Shown here piece after piece: positions 55,522 through 63,083 of a stretch of 64,000 bases of DNA (position 1 is the first letter of the stretch; each line of letters begins with the position of its first letter). The translations under genes were made by a program, and so were the position numbers. The stretch covers positions 3,162,001-3,226,000 of the forward strand of contig CAWDJJ010000001.1 of assembly GCA_963802635.1 (NCBI GenBank), read 5' to 3'. The stretch is from CAVTLG01 sp963802635 (lineage in GTDB: Bacteria > Chloroflexota > Ktedonobacteria > Ktedonobacterales > Ktedonobacteraceae). A model generated the notes under the pieces. The model was not told the origin of the DNA and did no database searches. It was given only the letters and a program-made list of their open reading frames with translations.

Positions 55522-55752
55522 GCAATCCCACGCTCTCGCAGCTTAGAGCACAGCATCATTTCGAGATCCCAGCCCTTGCAGAAAGGGCTGGCGTCGGGAA
55601 ATCGCGTCGTCTATGCCATGCTGCGCGGCTTGCCCGTTGAGCGGACAGAAGCCGAGAAAGTCCTCGCAGGACTCACCAGGCTGCTCCAGAGCCAATGGGA
55701 ATTCACGCTTGACATGGTTGATGTTGTTCTCAAAGAGGAGCAACAGGCATGA
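55518..55752 (+). pseudogene. Second small XRE-type protein, single-base frameshift
   Basis: A frame starting MSNPTLSQLRAQHHFEIPAL at 55518, overlapping the previous stop, runs as a paralogue of the preceding protein (LAERAGVG). The phase changes near 55590-55600, where removing one base gives AGVSGNRVVYAMLRGLPVER and a C-terminal helix (EKVLAGLTRLLQSQWEFTLD) to the stop at 55752. The length is one more than a multiple of three. Repaired, it would have about 77 residues, like its neighbour; both share the RAGV..[ERN].[VI]YAM[LE] pattern. Confidence 0.6.
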
Positions 55753-55799
55753 AATTTTTCACCTTCCAATTCAAAGGAGAGGAGCGAGCAGGTCTCTGA
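55749..55799 (+). CDS. Possible 16-codon ORF in the coupled cluster
   Basis: An ATG overlapping the preceding stop (ATGA) opens a frame of 16 codons (MKFFTFQFKGEERAGL) ending 1 nt before the next gene's ATG. Stop-start overlap on both sides is suggestive of translational coupling, though so short a frame may be chance. No function can be proposed. Confidence 0.25.
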   Translation: MKFFTFQFKGEERAGL

Positions 55800-55800
55800 T

Positions 55801-56088
55801 ATGCAAACAGTATTAGAACAAGATATTCAGAATATCAGCTTGTTTTTTGAGCAACACAACCTCCGTGAAGTGAACGCGGGACAATTGCAGAGTACAATTC
55901 AGCTCTTACAAACCTCTATCGAGCAGTGCAAAGAGCAGCAGAAAAGTGAAGCTCTTGTCCAGCGATTAACTCAAGCACAGCATGCACTCAAACGAGCAAT
56001 GGGATATCTCAAAAGGAACACAAGAGACCGAGGGTTTTATGAGTCCATTCGCACGGCACAGAGATTGATCGATGAAGCACTTACATAA
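55801..56088 (+). CDS. Small helical protein of unknown function
   Basis: 95 residues, unrecognised. Fully helical and polar (DIQNISLFFEQHNLREVNAG, LVQRLTQAQHALKRAMGYL), without Cys or membrane helix. It begins 1 nt after the preceding tiny frame; GCAGGTC about 10 nt before the ATG is a modest ribosome site, so expression probably relies on coupling to the upstream genes. It lies within the methyltransferase/HTH cluster between the duplicated regulator modules. Confidence 0.5.
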   Translation: MQTVLEQDIQNISLFFEQHNLREVNAGQLQSTIQLLQTSIEQCKEQQKSEALVQRLTQAQHALKRAMGYLKRNTRDRGFYESIRTAQRLIDEALT

Positions 56089-56166
56089 TGGAACGGAGAG
56101 CAAGGAAGCTGACCACAGGCGTCTTCTGCCGTTCTTTTCTGTCAAGCCACACGCAAAAGGAGAAAA

Positions 56167-56394
56167 ATGAAGCAATCTGGCATGCTTTACGTAAAAGATG
56201 GTTGTGTGTACTTCATCGCGGATGATCCATTTGACCGTTTTACGCTTGTTATAGGTTCAAAGTTGGAAGTTCATTTGGATGGGAGATGGTGTCACGCCAG
56301 CATCTATTATGATAAGGGATATGGTCTCGTATTTCATGATCGATCTCTTTGTGGTCTCATTTCTGGTATGAAGTCCCGTTTGAACAGAAAATAG
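56167..56394 (+). CDS. Small protein resembling the DUF5348 family
   Basis: 75 residues. The pattern GMLYVKDGCVYFIADDPFDR, a central LEVHLDGRWCHASI, and a C-terminal LVFHDRSLCGLISGMKSRL resembles DUF5348, small proteins of plasmids and mobile regions with unknown job. AAAGGAG precedes the ATG by 4-5 nt. It is followed closely by two further small genes. The family call rests on pattern memory and is moderate. Confidence 0.55.
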   Translation: MKQSGMLYVKDGCVYFIADDPFDRFTLVIGSKLEVHLDGRWCHASIYYDKGYGLVFHDRSLCGLISGMKSRLNRK

Positions 56395-56439
56395 GATGAA
56401 TAGAGTCTTCTCTCTCAATGGTAGAAAACAGGCATAGAT

Positions 56440-56715
56440 ATGCGTATTCATGAAATAAAAGCAGCGCTTCACACATTGCTGGAATGCGAAGTGTACATTT
56501 CTGGTTCTGCATACATGGATACAGGCTGGTACTGGGCCATTATCCAATGCGTTGATGAGACTGTTCAAGGAGTGTGCACGGTTTTCCTGTATTGCCCCGA
56601 TCTCTCTGGAGGAGCAGACGTCAAGGTGTATGGACGAGGAGAGAACATACGGATTTTACAGATAAAGCAACCATTTGGAATAAGAAAGGAAAAAGAATAT
56701 GCTTTTTGCGATTGA
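56440..56715 (+). CDS. Small unknown protein
   Basis: 91 residues, unrecognised. Beta-rich with several aromatic residues and three Cys (LECEVYISGSAYMDTGWYWA, CVDETVQGVCTVFLYCPDL). No signal peptide or membrane segment. It overlaps the truncated HAD-like frame that starts at 56699. The ribosome site is weak. Part of the run of small genes that ends at the edge of duplicated module B. Confidence 0.45.
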   Translation: MRIHEIKAALHTLLECEVYISGSAYMDTGWYWAIIQCVDETVQGVCTVFLYCPDLSGGADVKVYGRGENIRILQIKQPFGIRKEKEYAFCD

Positions 56716-56842
56716 TATTGATGGAACTCTTGCGAGGAAAACTATGAGGAGATTTGCGGAGAAGCGCAATCGGACCTTCAATCTTCGCATGAACTCTGAG
56801 GAATTTGAGCATACTTCCTACGATGAATTCTCTCGACAATGA
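56699..56842 (+). pseudogene. HAD-like hydrolase fragment cut by the duplication
   Basis: A 47-codon frame beginning MLFAIDIDGTLARKT, the classic HAD motif I with both catalytic Asp residues, preceded by AAAGGA. It continues for one helix (MRRFAEKRNRTFNLRMN) and ends at 56842, two bases before the first base shared with module A (56844). So the duplication or insertion that placed module B here removed the rest of a HAD phosphatase gene. Confidence 0.6.
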
Positions 56843-56872
56843 TACATCCACAACTATGAGAGCCTATCGAAC

Positions 56873-56913
56873 AAAGAGCCTTGCCATGATGCTATATCAC
56901 GACAAGGCTCTTT
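56873..56913 (-). terminator. Terminator of XRE-TPR gene B
   Basis: AAAGAGCCTTG (56873-56883) and CAAGGCTCTTT (56903-56913) form an 11-bp stem, equivalent to that at 52378-52418 but with one base pair lost at the loop side. Confidence 0.7.
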
Positions 56914-56936
56914 TGTTCTAACGATCCGTAGACTTG

Positions 56937-58223
56937 TTAGTTGAACAAGTACGGTTGCTGTACCTTCATCAATTCCAGCTCTAAACTCGCTATCTCTATG
57001 CCATGAGGATAGTGACTTTTAATGTCCTTGAACAACTCCGCAACCTCGTTCATATGAATGCTTGATTGCAGTTGCCTGAGCGTAAGCAGCACCTGTTCGG
57101 CAGTCACCGCCGCAACAGGATAGTACCCTTGATCATTGTAAATTTTTGCTTGTATGAGGTCATTATCTGCTTGACGAGCAAGTTGTGTACTCACTGAACT
57201 GACACGGCGCGCTTTGATTGCCAGGGTAAGATATTCCTGCGCTTTATCAGGAGAGCGCAGCCTTTTGATCGGGGACGCCATTAACGCAGCGGATTTATCA
57301 AGAAAGAAACGCTCCTGATCAAACACGACCGAGAATAAAATATCCTCGTTTGCTCCTGGATTGATCAGCTTTTCCGCGTCGTCCAAGTAACACATTGCGG
57401 CAAAAAGATCCTGGTTGTCCTGTGCCAAACGTGTTCTTGATCGACTCGCCACACCAAGAATCTTCCCTTGTACTTGTGGTGCCATCGGAAGCTTTAACTG
57501 ACGTACCATTTCAAAATCGCGTAAGGCGGCATGAAAATTCCCATTATTATCAAAAAAAACCTCTCGTCGATACAACGCTATAGCTTGAAGATCATAACAC
57601 TTTTTCTCTTTTGTCAGTATGACCGCGTTAGTAAGATACCTCTTGGCGACTTTGAAGAATCCTTGTTCCTGGGCAACAGAGACAAGAAGAAGCTGGTAGC
57701 CACACAAAAGCCGTATCATCGGCTGCTTTTGCAAAGATCCTATGTACAGAACAGTATCATGCAGCTGATCTACACGATTTTTAATATCATCAATAGCGTC
57801 TACTCCTGAGTATCCCCCATCCATCCTATAAGACAGCAATCGTGCATAATATTCCTCAACATCTACAGGCGCTGAAGGGCCAGGCACGAGAACTTTGCTG
57901 GGCTTCTCATTGTGAGGTTCTACTCCTAAAAAGGCCATGATTACAGGGGGGACATTGAGCAGAGTAGCTAAGACCCAACGGCGTTTCGGGTCCTTTGGAA
58001 AGAACCCATCAGTCTGTTCCATACGGAGTATGTGCCTTCCCGTTACGGGGCTTCCTTCAGCGACTTTGCCATAGACCGCCGCGACATACTCGAGGTCGTA
58101 GCCGTGGAACTTGCGGATAAAGCGTAGAACGTCGCCGTAGGTTGGTTGCCCTTGTTCACCGACAAGAATAGGGCCATACTCGCCAATGTACACCCGTGTC
58201 TTCTTTTGCGTCACTTGCGACAT
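56937..58223 (-). CDS. XRE-TPR regulator, copy B
   Basis: 428 residues and a close paralogue of the protein at 52442-53734. The first 100 residues differ at only a few positions (HGYDLEYVA for HGYELEYVA, FLGVEPHNEKPSK for FLGIEPQNKKPSK), and the last 25 (HYPHGIEIASLELELMKVQQ ...) are identical. The TPR-like middle is more diverged, including a two-residue deletion (MDGGYSGVDAIDDIKN). GGAGA precedes the ATG at 58223. Same DNA-binding head and different sensor body suggest two regulators that read a shared site but different signals (inference). Confidence 0.82.
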   Translation of the reverse strand: MSQVTQKKTRVYIGEYGPILVGEQGQPTYGDVLRFIRKFHGYDLEYVAAVYGKVAEGSPVTGRHILRMEQTDGFFPKDPKRRWVLATLLNVPPVIMAFLGVEPHNEKPSKVLVPGPSAPVDVEEYYARLLSYRMDGGYSGVDAIDDIKNRVDQLHDTVLYIGSLQKQPMIRLLCGYQLLLVSVAQEQGFFKVAKRYLTNAVILTKEKKCYDLQAIALYRREVFFDNNGNFHAALRDFEMVRQLKLPMAPQVQGKILGVASRSRTRLAQDNQDLFAAMCYLDDAEKLINPGANEDILFSVVFDQERFFLDKSAALMASPIKRLRSPDKAQEYLTLAIKARRVSSVSTQLARQADNDLIQAKIYNDQGYYPVAAVTAEQVLLTLRQLQSSIHMNEVAELFKDIKSHYPHGIEIASLELELMKVQQPYLFN

Positions 58224-58303
58224 AGGTATCTCCTCTCAAAAATCAGGAAGTGTCTATGATCATCAGGAATATCCCCCTTCTATCATAGAACGCTTGCTGC
58301 TAC

Positions 58304-58379
58304 AAAACTGACCCATTTACACACGAGATGAAAAACAGGTCAGTTTTTCCATTCAACAAGATGGTATCCTGTTGAATGG
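58304..58379. promoter_or_regulatory. Twin hairpins in the divergent promoter region, copy B
   Basis: AAAACTGACC/GGTCAGTTTT (58304-58313 and 58338-58347) and CCATTCAACA/TGTTGAATGG (58349-58358 and 58370-58379), identical to copy A. Both copies kept the stems although the flanking genes have diverged, but the whole region is near-identical, so conservation is not strong proof of function. Confidence 0.6.
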
Positions 58380-58496
58380 GTTACGAGTCCTTTACATTGG
58401 TTTGTACCTCTCTTCTCTTCTTTGTTCTTTGAGTGGACAGGTAGAGCAAGTGACGCAAGGAAAATGTAGGGTGGCGAGTACCCTCTTTCATTGAGT

Positions 58497-58775
58497 ATGC
58501 CATTACACATTGCATACGTCAATCTGCACAGAAAAGGGACCGTGGTGTACGAGCATAGAAGCGACATTGCTAGATTTAAACAACAACTGGGACTCCAAGA
58601 GCAAGGCGCGCAACAAGGCTTACAGGGGCTTACCATTGTTGGAGGTCATCAATATATTGAAGCCTGTATGGAGATACAGGCCGCGTCCATTAATCCACGC
58701 CTACATCACCTCCTGGCACAAGAAAAAGAGCAAGCAACAAAGGAGTTGATAACCAGTAGTTCCCTCTGGGATTAA
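58497..58775 (+). CDS. Small unknown protein of module B
   Basis: 92 residues from the ATG at 58497. Residues 1-37 match the small protein of module A (MPLHIAYVNLHRKGTVVYEH with I for L at position 5); then the tail is unrelated (IEACMEIQAASINPRLHHLL). There is no signal peptide, so it is not an obvious secreted pheromone precursor. It ends 302 bp before the AAA ATPase gene, a gap filled by a palindromic element and a possible TATAAT box near 58853. Confidence 0.45.
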   Translation: MPLHIAYVNLHRKGTVVYEHRSDIARFKQQLGLQEQGAQQGLQGLTIVGGHQYIEACMEIQAASINPRLHHLLAQEKEQATKELITSSSLWD

Positions 58776-58903
58776 TACACAGGATTGGTGGAAGGGGTGA
58801 AAAAGACGATGAAGCAAGAGGTATTGCTTTCGTCCCCACTGTAACTCATGTTATAATCCATTTACAACAAGGTGCAGTCGAGCAAGAGAAATTCCTCCAT
58901 CTA

Positions 58904-59052
58904 ATACCCATAGGCATTCAGAAACGCGTTCTTAATTCCGCCTGGCAACGCTGCTGGCGCAGCTACTGCTTTGCAGTCAGCCAGGCGGATCAGCACCTCC
59001 CGTTGCTAGAAACGTGCTGCGGCACATTTCTCATCTGAATGCAAGGCAATAT
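58904..59052 (-). repeat. Dispersed palindromic element, copy 4, with insert
   Basis: Reverse-oriented copy from ATACCCATAGGCATTCAG to TGAATGCAAGGCAATAT. It is larger than the others because its middle includes an additional hairpin, CCGCCTGGC with GCCAGGCGG. It ends directly before the ATPase gene's ribosome site. Confidence 0.75.
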
Positions 59053-59077
59053 AAACAGAGAAAAGGTCATTTTGATA

Positions 59078-60490
59078 ATGGAACAACGCGTAGAAGTATA
59101 TGAGCTTGAAGAACAAACGTGGCAGATAACGCAGACACAGGAGATTGTAAGAACGGCATTGCAGACCACTTATGGACTGACGCTCCTCAACGGCGTGCTC
59201 TCTGACCATACAGGACAAGCGGTCCTGAGCCTCTTGCACACAATTACCACTGCAGAGCCTGATCCAGTAGCTATAGCTGCCGCTTACACGCGTGCATTTA
59301 GAGAGCTTGCACAAGTAGCATACGAGGAGACTACACCGAATCTCGCAGATGCCTGGCAAGCCTATCTTGTCGCGCGCATGATTGATGACAGTAATCTCTG
59401 GAGCCAACTCATTGAGCGTAAGCATACAACACACATAACATCCGCGCTCCATGCTCAGGTGCAGCGTGATCTACGTGCCCTTCAGCGCCTGTTCCAGATC
59501 GACGCCGAAATGGTGTGGAAATTGACGTGCGCCCTTATCACTCCAACGTTGCCTGCTCTACGCGATGCCTGGGCACCCTGGATCGACCTGGCTCCGGCAC
59601 TGAAAGCTGACAATCAGCCCCGCGAGGCATTGGCGTATCGCATCGCAGAAAGCGACGACTGGACAGAGCTGGTTGCTCCGCTAGAGTATTACTGGTCGCG
59701 TCACGGCACTGGTTCACTCGCCCATTATCGTGTTCTGCGCTGGCTCAATCAGCAACAGCAGCTTACTGGCATTACTCACGCGGATAAGATACAGCTTACG
59801 GGACTAGTCGGACAACAGCGACAGCAGCAACGCTTGACGACAAATGTTGAGCGCTTCCTCGCTGGTCTCCCTGCACATGATATATTGCTATATGGTGCTC
59901 CTGGGACCGGGAAATCATCAACGATCAAGGCACTGGTGAATGTTTATGCAGAGCAGGGTCTGCGATTGGTAGAGGTACGCAAGGAGGATCTTAGCGATCT
60001 GCCCCGTATCACTGCACTCTTGCGCGAACGGGCACCGCGCTTTCTTTTATTTATCGACGACCTCTCATTTGAAGAGCACGAAACAGCCTACAAGGCCCTG
60101 AAAGTCCTGCTCGAAGGCACCGCTGAGGCGCGCCCGGCCAATGTCCTGATCTGCGCAACCACTAATCGCCTGAATCTCGTGCGGGAGAATTTCTCTGAAC
60201 GCGGCAAGCCCACTGATGATGTTCACTGGCGCGACAGTATGGACGAGAAGTTTTCACTGGTCCATCGTTTTGGACTACGTGTCACGTTCAATACCCCTGA
60301 TCAGGAACAATACTTACAAATTGCCACCAACGTGGCCCGGCAACGTGGTATCACGCTACCTGAAGAAACGCTGCGTACGCGCGCATTGCAATGGGAACAC
60401 CAGCATGTCGGGCGCTCAGGTCGTCTCGCCCGCCAATTCGTCGATGAATTGGAGGCCGAGTTGCACGAGGCCGCAAGGCATCAGGCATAA
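59078..60490 (+). CDS. AAA-type ATPase of the DUF815 family
   Basis: 470 residues. The C-terminal half is the DUF815 ATPase: Walker A LLYGAPGTGKSSTIKAL, Walker B RFLLFIDDLSFEE, sensor CATTNRLNLV and the FSERGK...DDVHWRDS...EKFSLVHRFG signature typical of this family. The N-terminal 230 residues are helical and probably family-specific. The ATG at 59078 is chosen since the upstream frame lies in the repeat; AAAAGG lies about 12 nt before. DUF815 proteins are widespread ATPases whose substrate is unknown. It converges with the carboxylate-amine ligase gene. Confidence 0.85.
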   Translation: MEQRVEVYELEEQTWQITQTQEIVRTALQTTYGLTLLNGVLSDHTGQAVLSLLHTITTAEPDPVAIAAAYTRAFRELAQVAYEETTPNLADAWQAYLVARMIDDSNLWSQLIERKHTTHITSALHAQVQRDLRALQRLFQIDAEMVWKLTCALITPTLPALRDAWAPWIDLAPALKADNQPREALAYRIAESDDWTELVAPLEYYWSRHGTGSLAHYRVLRWLNQQQQLTGITHADKIQLTGLVGQQRQQQRLTTNVERFLAGLPAHDILLYGAPGTGKSSTIKALVNVYAEQGLRLVEVRKEDLSDLPRITALLRERAPRFLLFIDDLSFEEHETAYKALKVLLEGTAEARPANVLICATTNRLNLVRENFSERGKPTDDVHWRDSMDEKFSLVHRFGLRVTFNTPDQEQYLQIATNVARQRGITLPEETLRTRALQWEHQHVGRSGRLARQFVDELEAELHEAARHQA

Positions 60491-60511
60491 TAAGAGACTT
60501 TCGCCTCTACA

Positions 60512-61630
60512 TTATGCCAGAGAAATCGCTTCTAAGGTTTGATCCAGCAAATAGTGGACCACATCCTGCATGTTCTCTGACTGTCTGTATACAGCAATTT
60601 GTCGATCTGCACCCGTGCCTGTTGCAGAGTTGAGCAATCCACGCAGATAGGCCAGCTCACGGCGACTGCCCAGATCATCAACGACATCATCGACAAAGTC
60701 AAACAGATCCGCAAGCGAATCTCGCAGACTGACACGGCGAAAACGTTCAAAATCAGCGATTTGTGCATCCAATCCCGCGTGCACAGCCTGCCATTTGTTC
60801 TCCATAATATAGTCACGTGGGAATACACTGATTTTGCGGTTATGCTTGTTCAGCCAGGTCAATTTGGCAATCAGTGCCTGGCAAAGCGCGACAAGAGCAA
60901 TGGTATCCTCAATTGTGGCGGGCATATCAAACATGCGAAATTCCAGGGTCGCGAAATTAGGATTGAGGCGTACATCCCACCAGATATCGCCTCCGTTGGC
61001 AATATATCCCACTTCCTGTAAATCGTGTATATAGCGATCAAGTGCGTCTCGCGAGGGAAAGCTATCTGGGACGCCGCTACGAGGTCCGCTCTGCCACAAG
61101 ACAGAACGATAGGACTTAATACCAGTAAAACGTCCCAGCCAGAAAGGCGAGTTCGTCGAAAGAGCTAGCAGATGGGGAAGCCATGTACGTACCTGATTCA
61201 TGAGCTTCATAGCCAGTTCTCTATCCTGTACACCAACATGCACATGTAAGCCGAAGATAACCTGTGTACGTATAGCATCCTGTTGGTCTTCCACTAACTG
61301 TAAATAGCGCTCACGCGTGGTGATCTCTTGCTCAAGCCAGGGTGAGATCGGATGCGTACCAGCGCTCAGCAGTGCAATACCCTCTGTATGGACAATCTCG
61401 GCAAGTTGAGCTCTATGCGTGTAAAGCTCATGACGCACCGCTGCGATATCGGGGCAGACGCTGGACACTAGTTCCACTGCGGACTGCACAAGTTCGGCCT
61501 TCAAATGATCTCCCAGTAAAGAATTGCCGCGCTCTAAAACGAGATCGATGCTTGAACAGAGCTGGCCTGTTTGCTGATCAACTAGCTGAAATTCTTCTTC
61601 AACCCCTAATGTAAAAGACTCTCCCGGCAT
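60512..61630 (-). CDS. Carboxylate-amine ligase (YbdK/GCS2 family)
   Basis: 372 residues. ATP-dependent ligase of the glutamate-cysteine ligase type 2 family: LGVEEEFQLVD at the N-terminus, SAGTHPISPW, VIFGLHVHVGVQDRELAM, LALSTNSPFWLG and TGIKSYRSVLWQSGPRSGVP are all family blocks, in order. Members form gamma-glutamylcysteine or similar amide bonds; weak ligase activity is known for the E. coli homologue. GGAG precedes the ATG at 61630. In actinobacteria relatives work in thiol synthesis, but no other thiol gene is seen here. Confidence 0.9.
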   Translation of the reverse strand: MPGESFTLGVEEEFQLVDQQTGQLCSSIDLVLERGNSLLGDHLKAELVQSAVELVSSVCPDIAAVRHELYTHRAQLAEIVHTEGIALLSAGTHPISPWLEQEITTRERYLQLVEDQQDAIRTQVIFGLHVHVGVQDRELAMKLMNQVRTWLPHLLALSTNSPFWLGRFTGIKSYRSVLWQSGPRSGVPDSFPSRDALDRYIHDLQEVGYIANGGDIWWDVRLNPNFATLEFRMFDMPATIEDTIALVALCQALIAKLTWLNKHNRKISVFPRDYIMENKWQAVHAGLDAQIADFERFRRVSLRDSLADLFDFVDDVVDDLGSRRELAYLRGLLNSATGTGADRQIAVYRQSENMQDVVHYLLDQTLEAISLA

Positions 61631-61981
61631 ATCTGTCTCCTTACCTTCACGCGTGGCATCCGGGTGTTCAGCACAACACTTCGTAGCACAGAACATTTGT
61701 CCCAGGCGCGAGAGTATAATCTTACGATAAACGGATTTTTATTCTATCATATTCTTTCCACTAACATTGTTCTGCTTCAGCTAAAATGTAAAGATGAAGA
61801 GGAATCTCAAATTTCTGAGAGCATCATCGTATATGCTGTAAATGCACTTTTAATCTCGGTAAATCTTTAAATACCCGTTTTCTTGTTCGAGTGGTAATCG
61901 AACATAATCTGCATCTAATGATAAATAGTGTTATAGATGCAGATTTATTTTTTACCAGATTACTATAGAATATCTCCTAAT
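61631..61981. other. Intergenic region with two hairpins
   Basis: Left part should carry the ligase promoter; nothing specific seen. Right part holds GTTCGA/TCGAAC (61885-61903) and the terminator-type hairpin listed separately. Confidence 0.35.
61906..61952 (-). terminator. Terminator of the SDR-sulfotransferase operon
   Basis: AATCTGCATCTA (61906-61917) and TAGATGCAGATT (61934-61945) are perfect complements with a 16-nt loop. A T run follows on the plus strand, and the hairpin lies 30 bp past the sulfotransferase stop, so it may act in both directions. Confidence 0.65.
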
Positions 61982-63067
61982 TCAGCCATAAAGGATGTTT
62001 TTGAGTGCTTGAAATCCTGGTTGGCACGCCTTCTCTAGCTGCGCTCTTTCCTGCGCAGGAAGCATCTGCCGTGATGAATGAACTGGTCTCACAAGGGATG
62101 CCGCACGGTGTATCCATGCTTCGTCAGCGAAGGCTGGGTGGATGAATGTTGCCAGCTTTTTGAGCGACTCTTCAGGAGTGGTGAAAAAATCCTCGAAACG
62201 TAGCGTTAGGCAACGATCTGGTGGTACTTCCGAGAGGACTTGCAGCCCTGCTATAAGCTCTCCTGACCAATAGTTTCCATAAAGGGATGGGGCGATGTCA
62301 TATGCTCGGAAAGCCGCAGCATCGAAGTGTTCAGGAAGAAAGCGATACAGTTCATCGGGAAGATCTTCCAGACCTGATCGATCCTCGTTTTCATAGGGAT
62401 CGCATCCGATCACTTCTTCTAAATACATGGAGATAAATCCCAAACGGAATCCATAGTGTCGGCTCATTGATATTGCACAATCAAGGCCATCGCGAACGAG
62501 ATGCACGAATTTTGCCGTAGGAAAATGTTGGAAAAGTCGTGCAATAAAGCGTAATGAACTTCCCGAGCGCTCGACCCAGACCCGCCGTTTGAAATAGTGT
62601 TGTAACCATGCAAAGAGAGCTTGATACTGCTCTCCAATCAATGCGGGAGGTTGTGAGAGGACAAACTGTTGAATCTCGTCAAAGAGTGCATCATGATCAT
62701 CAGTCAGGTGTGGCAAGGTTGTTTGCAAAATGGCTGGGACTCCAGTTTCTGCGTTAAAGCGTGCTGTAGATGCTCTATAGGGATAGAGTACCTCGTCCAT
62801 TGCTATGCCATGACGGATCATCAGATTTTGTTTCTGATAGTGTGTACTCAAGATCTCCCAGAATTGGGAAGCCTGAATGGTTCCTTCAGGAAATGCTTGA
62901 GGAATGCGACTATAGAGATCAGTCACAAACGTAAAGCACTCTGAGAGACTTAAGACGGCTGGATGCTCTCGCAGCATGTTCGAGAGCATGGTTGAACCGC
63001 ATCGTCCTGTCCCAACGACAAAGACAGGAGGTATCTCAGTTTCTTCGTTGTCTCCGCTCTGTTGCAT
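61982..63067 (-). CDS. Sulfotransferase family protein
   Basis: 361 residues. The 5'-phosphosulfate loop is VFVVGTGRCGSTMLSNML near residue 15 and the 3'-phosphate motif is KFVHLVRDGLDCAISMSRHYG near 195, so it binds PAPS and transfers sulfate to a hydroxyl or amine of an unknown acceptor. It has the lengthened middle common in bacterial tyrosyl- or glycolipid-like sulfotransferases. It follows the SDR gene by 16 bp on the same strand and so is its operon partner; a reductase plus sulfotransferase pair suggests sulfated lipid or natural product formation (inference). Confidence 0.85.
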   Translation of the reverse strand: MQQSGDNEETEIPPVFVVGTGRCGSTMLSNMLREHPAVLSLSECFTFVTDLYSRIPQAFPEGTIQASQFWEILSTHYQKQNLMIRHGIAMDEVLYPYRASTARFNAETGVPAILQTTLPHLTDDHDALFDEIQQFVLSQPPALIGEQYQALFAWLQHYFKRRVWVERSGSSLRFIARLFQHFPTAKFVHLVRDGLDCAISMSRHYGFRLGFISMYLEEVIGCDPYENEDRSGLEDLPDELYRFLPEHFDAAAFRAYDIAPSLYGNYWSGELIAGLQVLSEVPPDRCLTLRFEDFFTTPEESLKKLATFIHPAFADEAWIHRAASLVRPVHSSRQMLPAQERAQLEKACQPGFQALKNILYG

Positions 63068-63083
63068 CTGTATTAACTTCTTT

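Larger units (their letters stand above)
56844..58607. repeat. Duplicated regulator module, copy B
   Basis: Second copy of 52349-54118 in the same orientation, 4.5 kb to the right. Left border at ACATCCACAACTATGAGA; right border inside the small divergent gene near GGGACTCCAAGAG. It truncates a HAD-like gene on its left. Confidence 0.88.

Noticed and set aside
15092..55752. Programmed +1 frameshifting as an explanation for the seven split genes
   Set aside because: The junctions share no slippery motif or stop context, and they affect unrelated families that are not known to be frameshifted.
58497..58775. Small module genes as secreted pheromone precursors
   Set aside because: No hydrophobic signal segment is visible in either copy, so the RRNPP comparison rests on the regulator's domain plan only.
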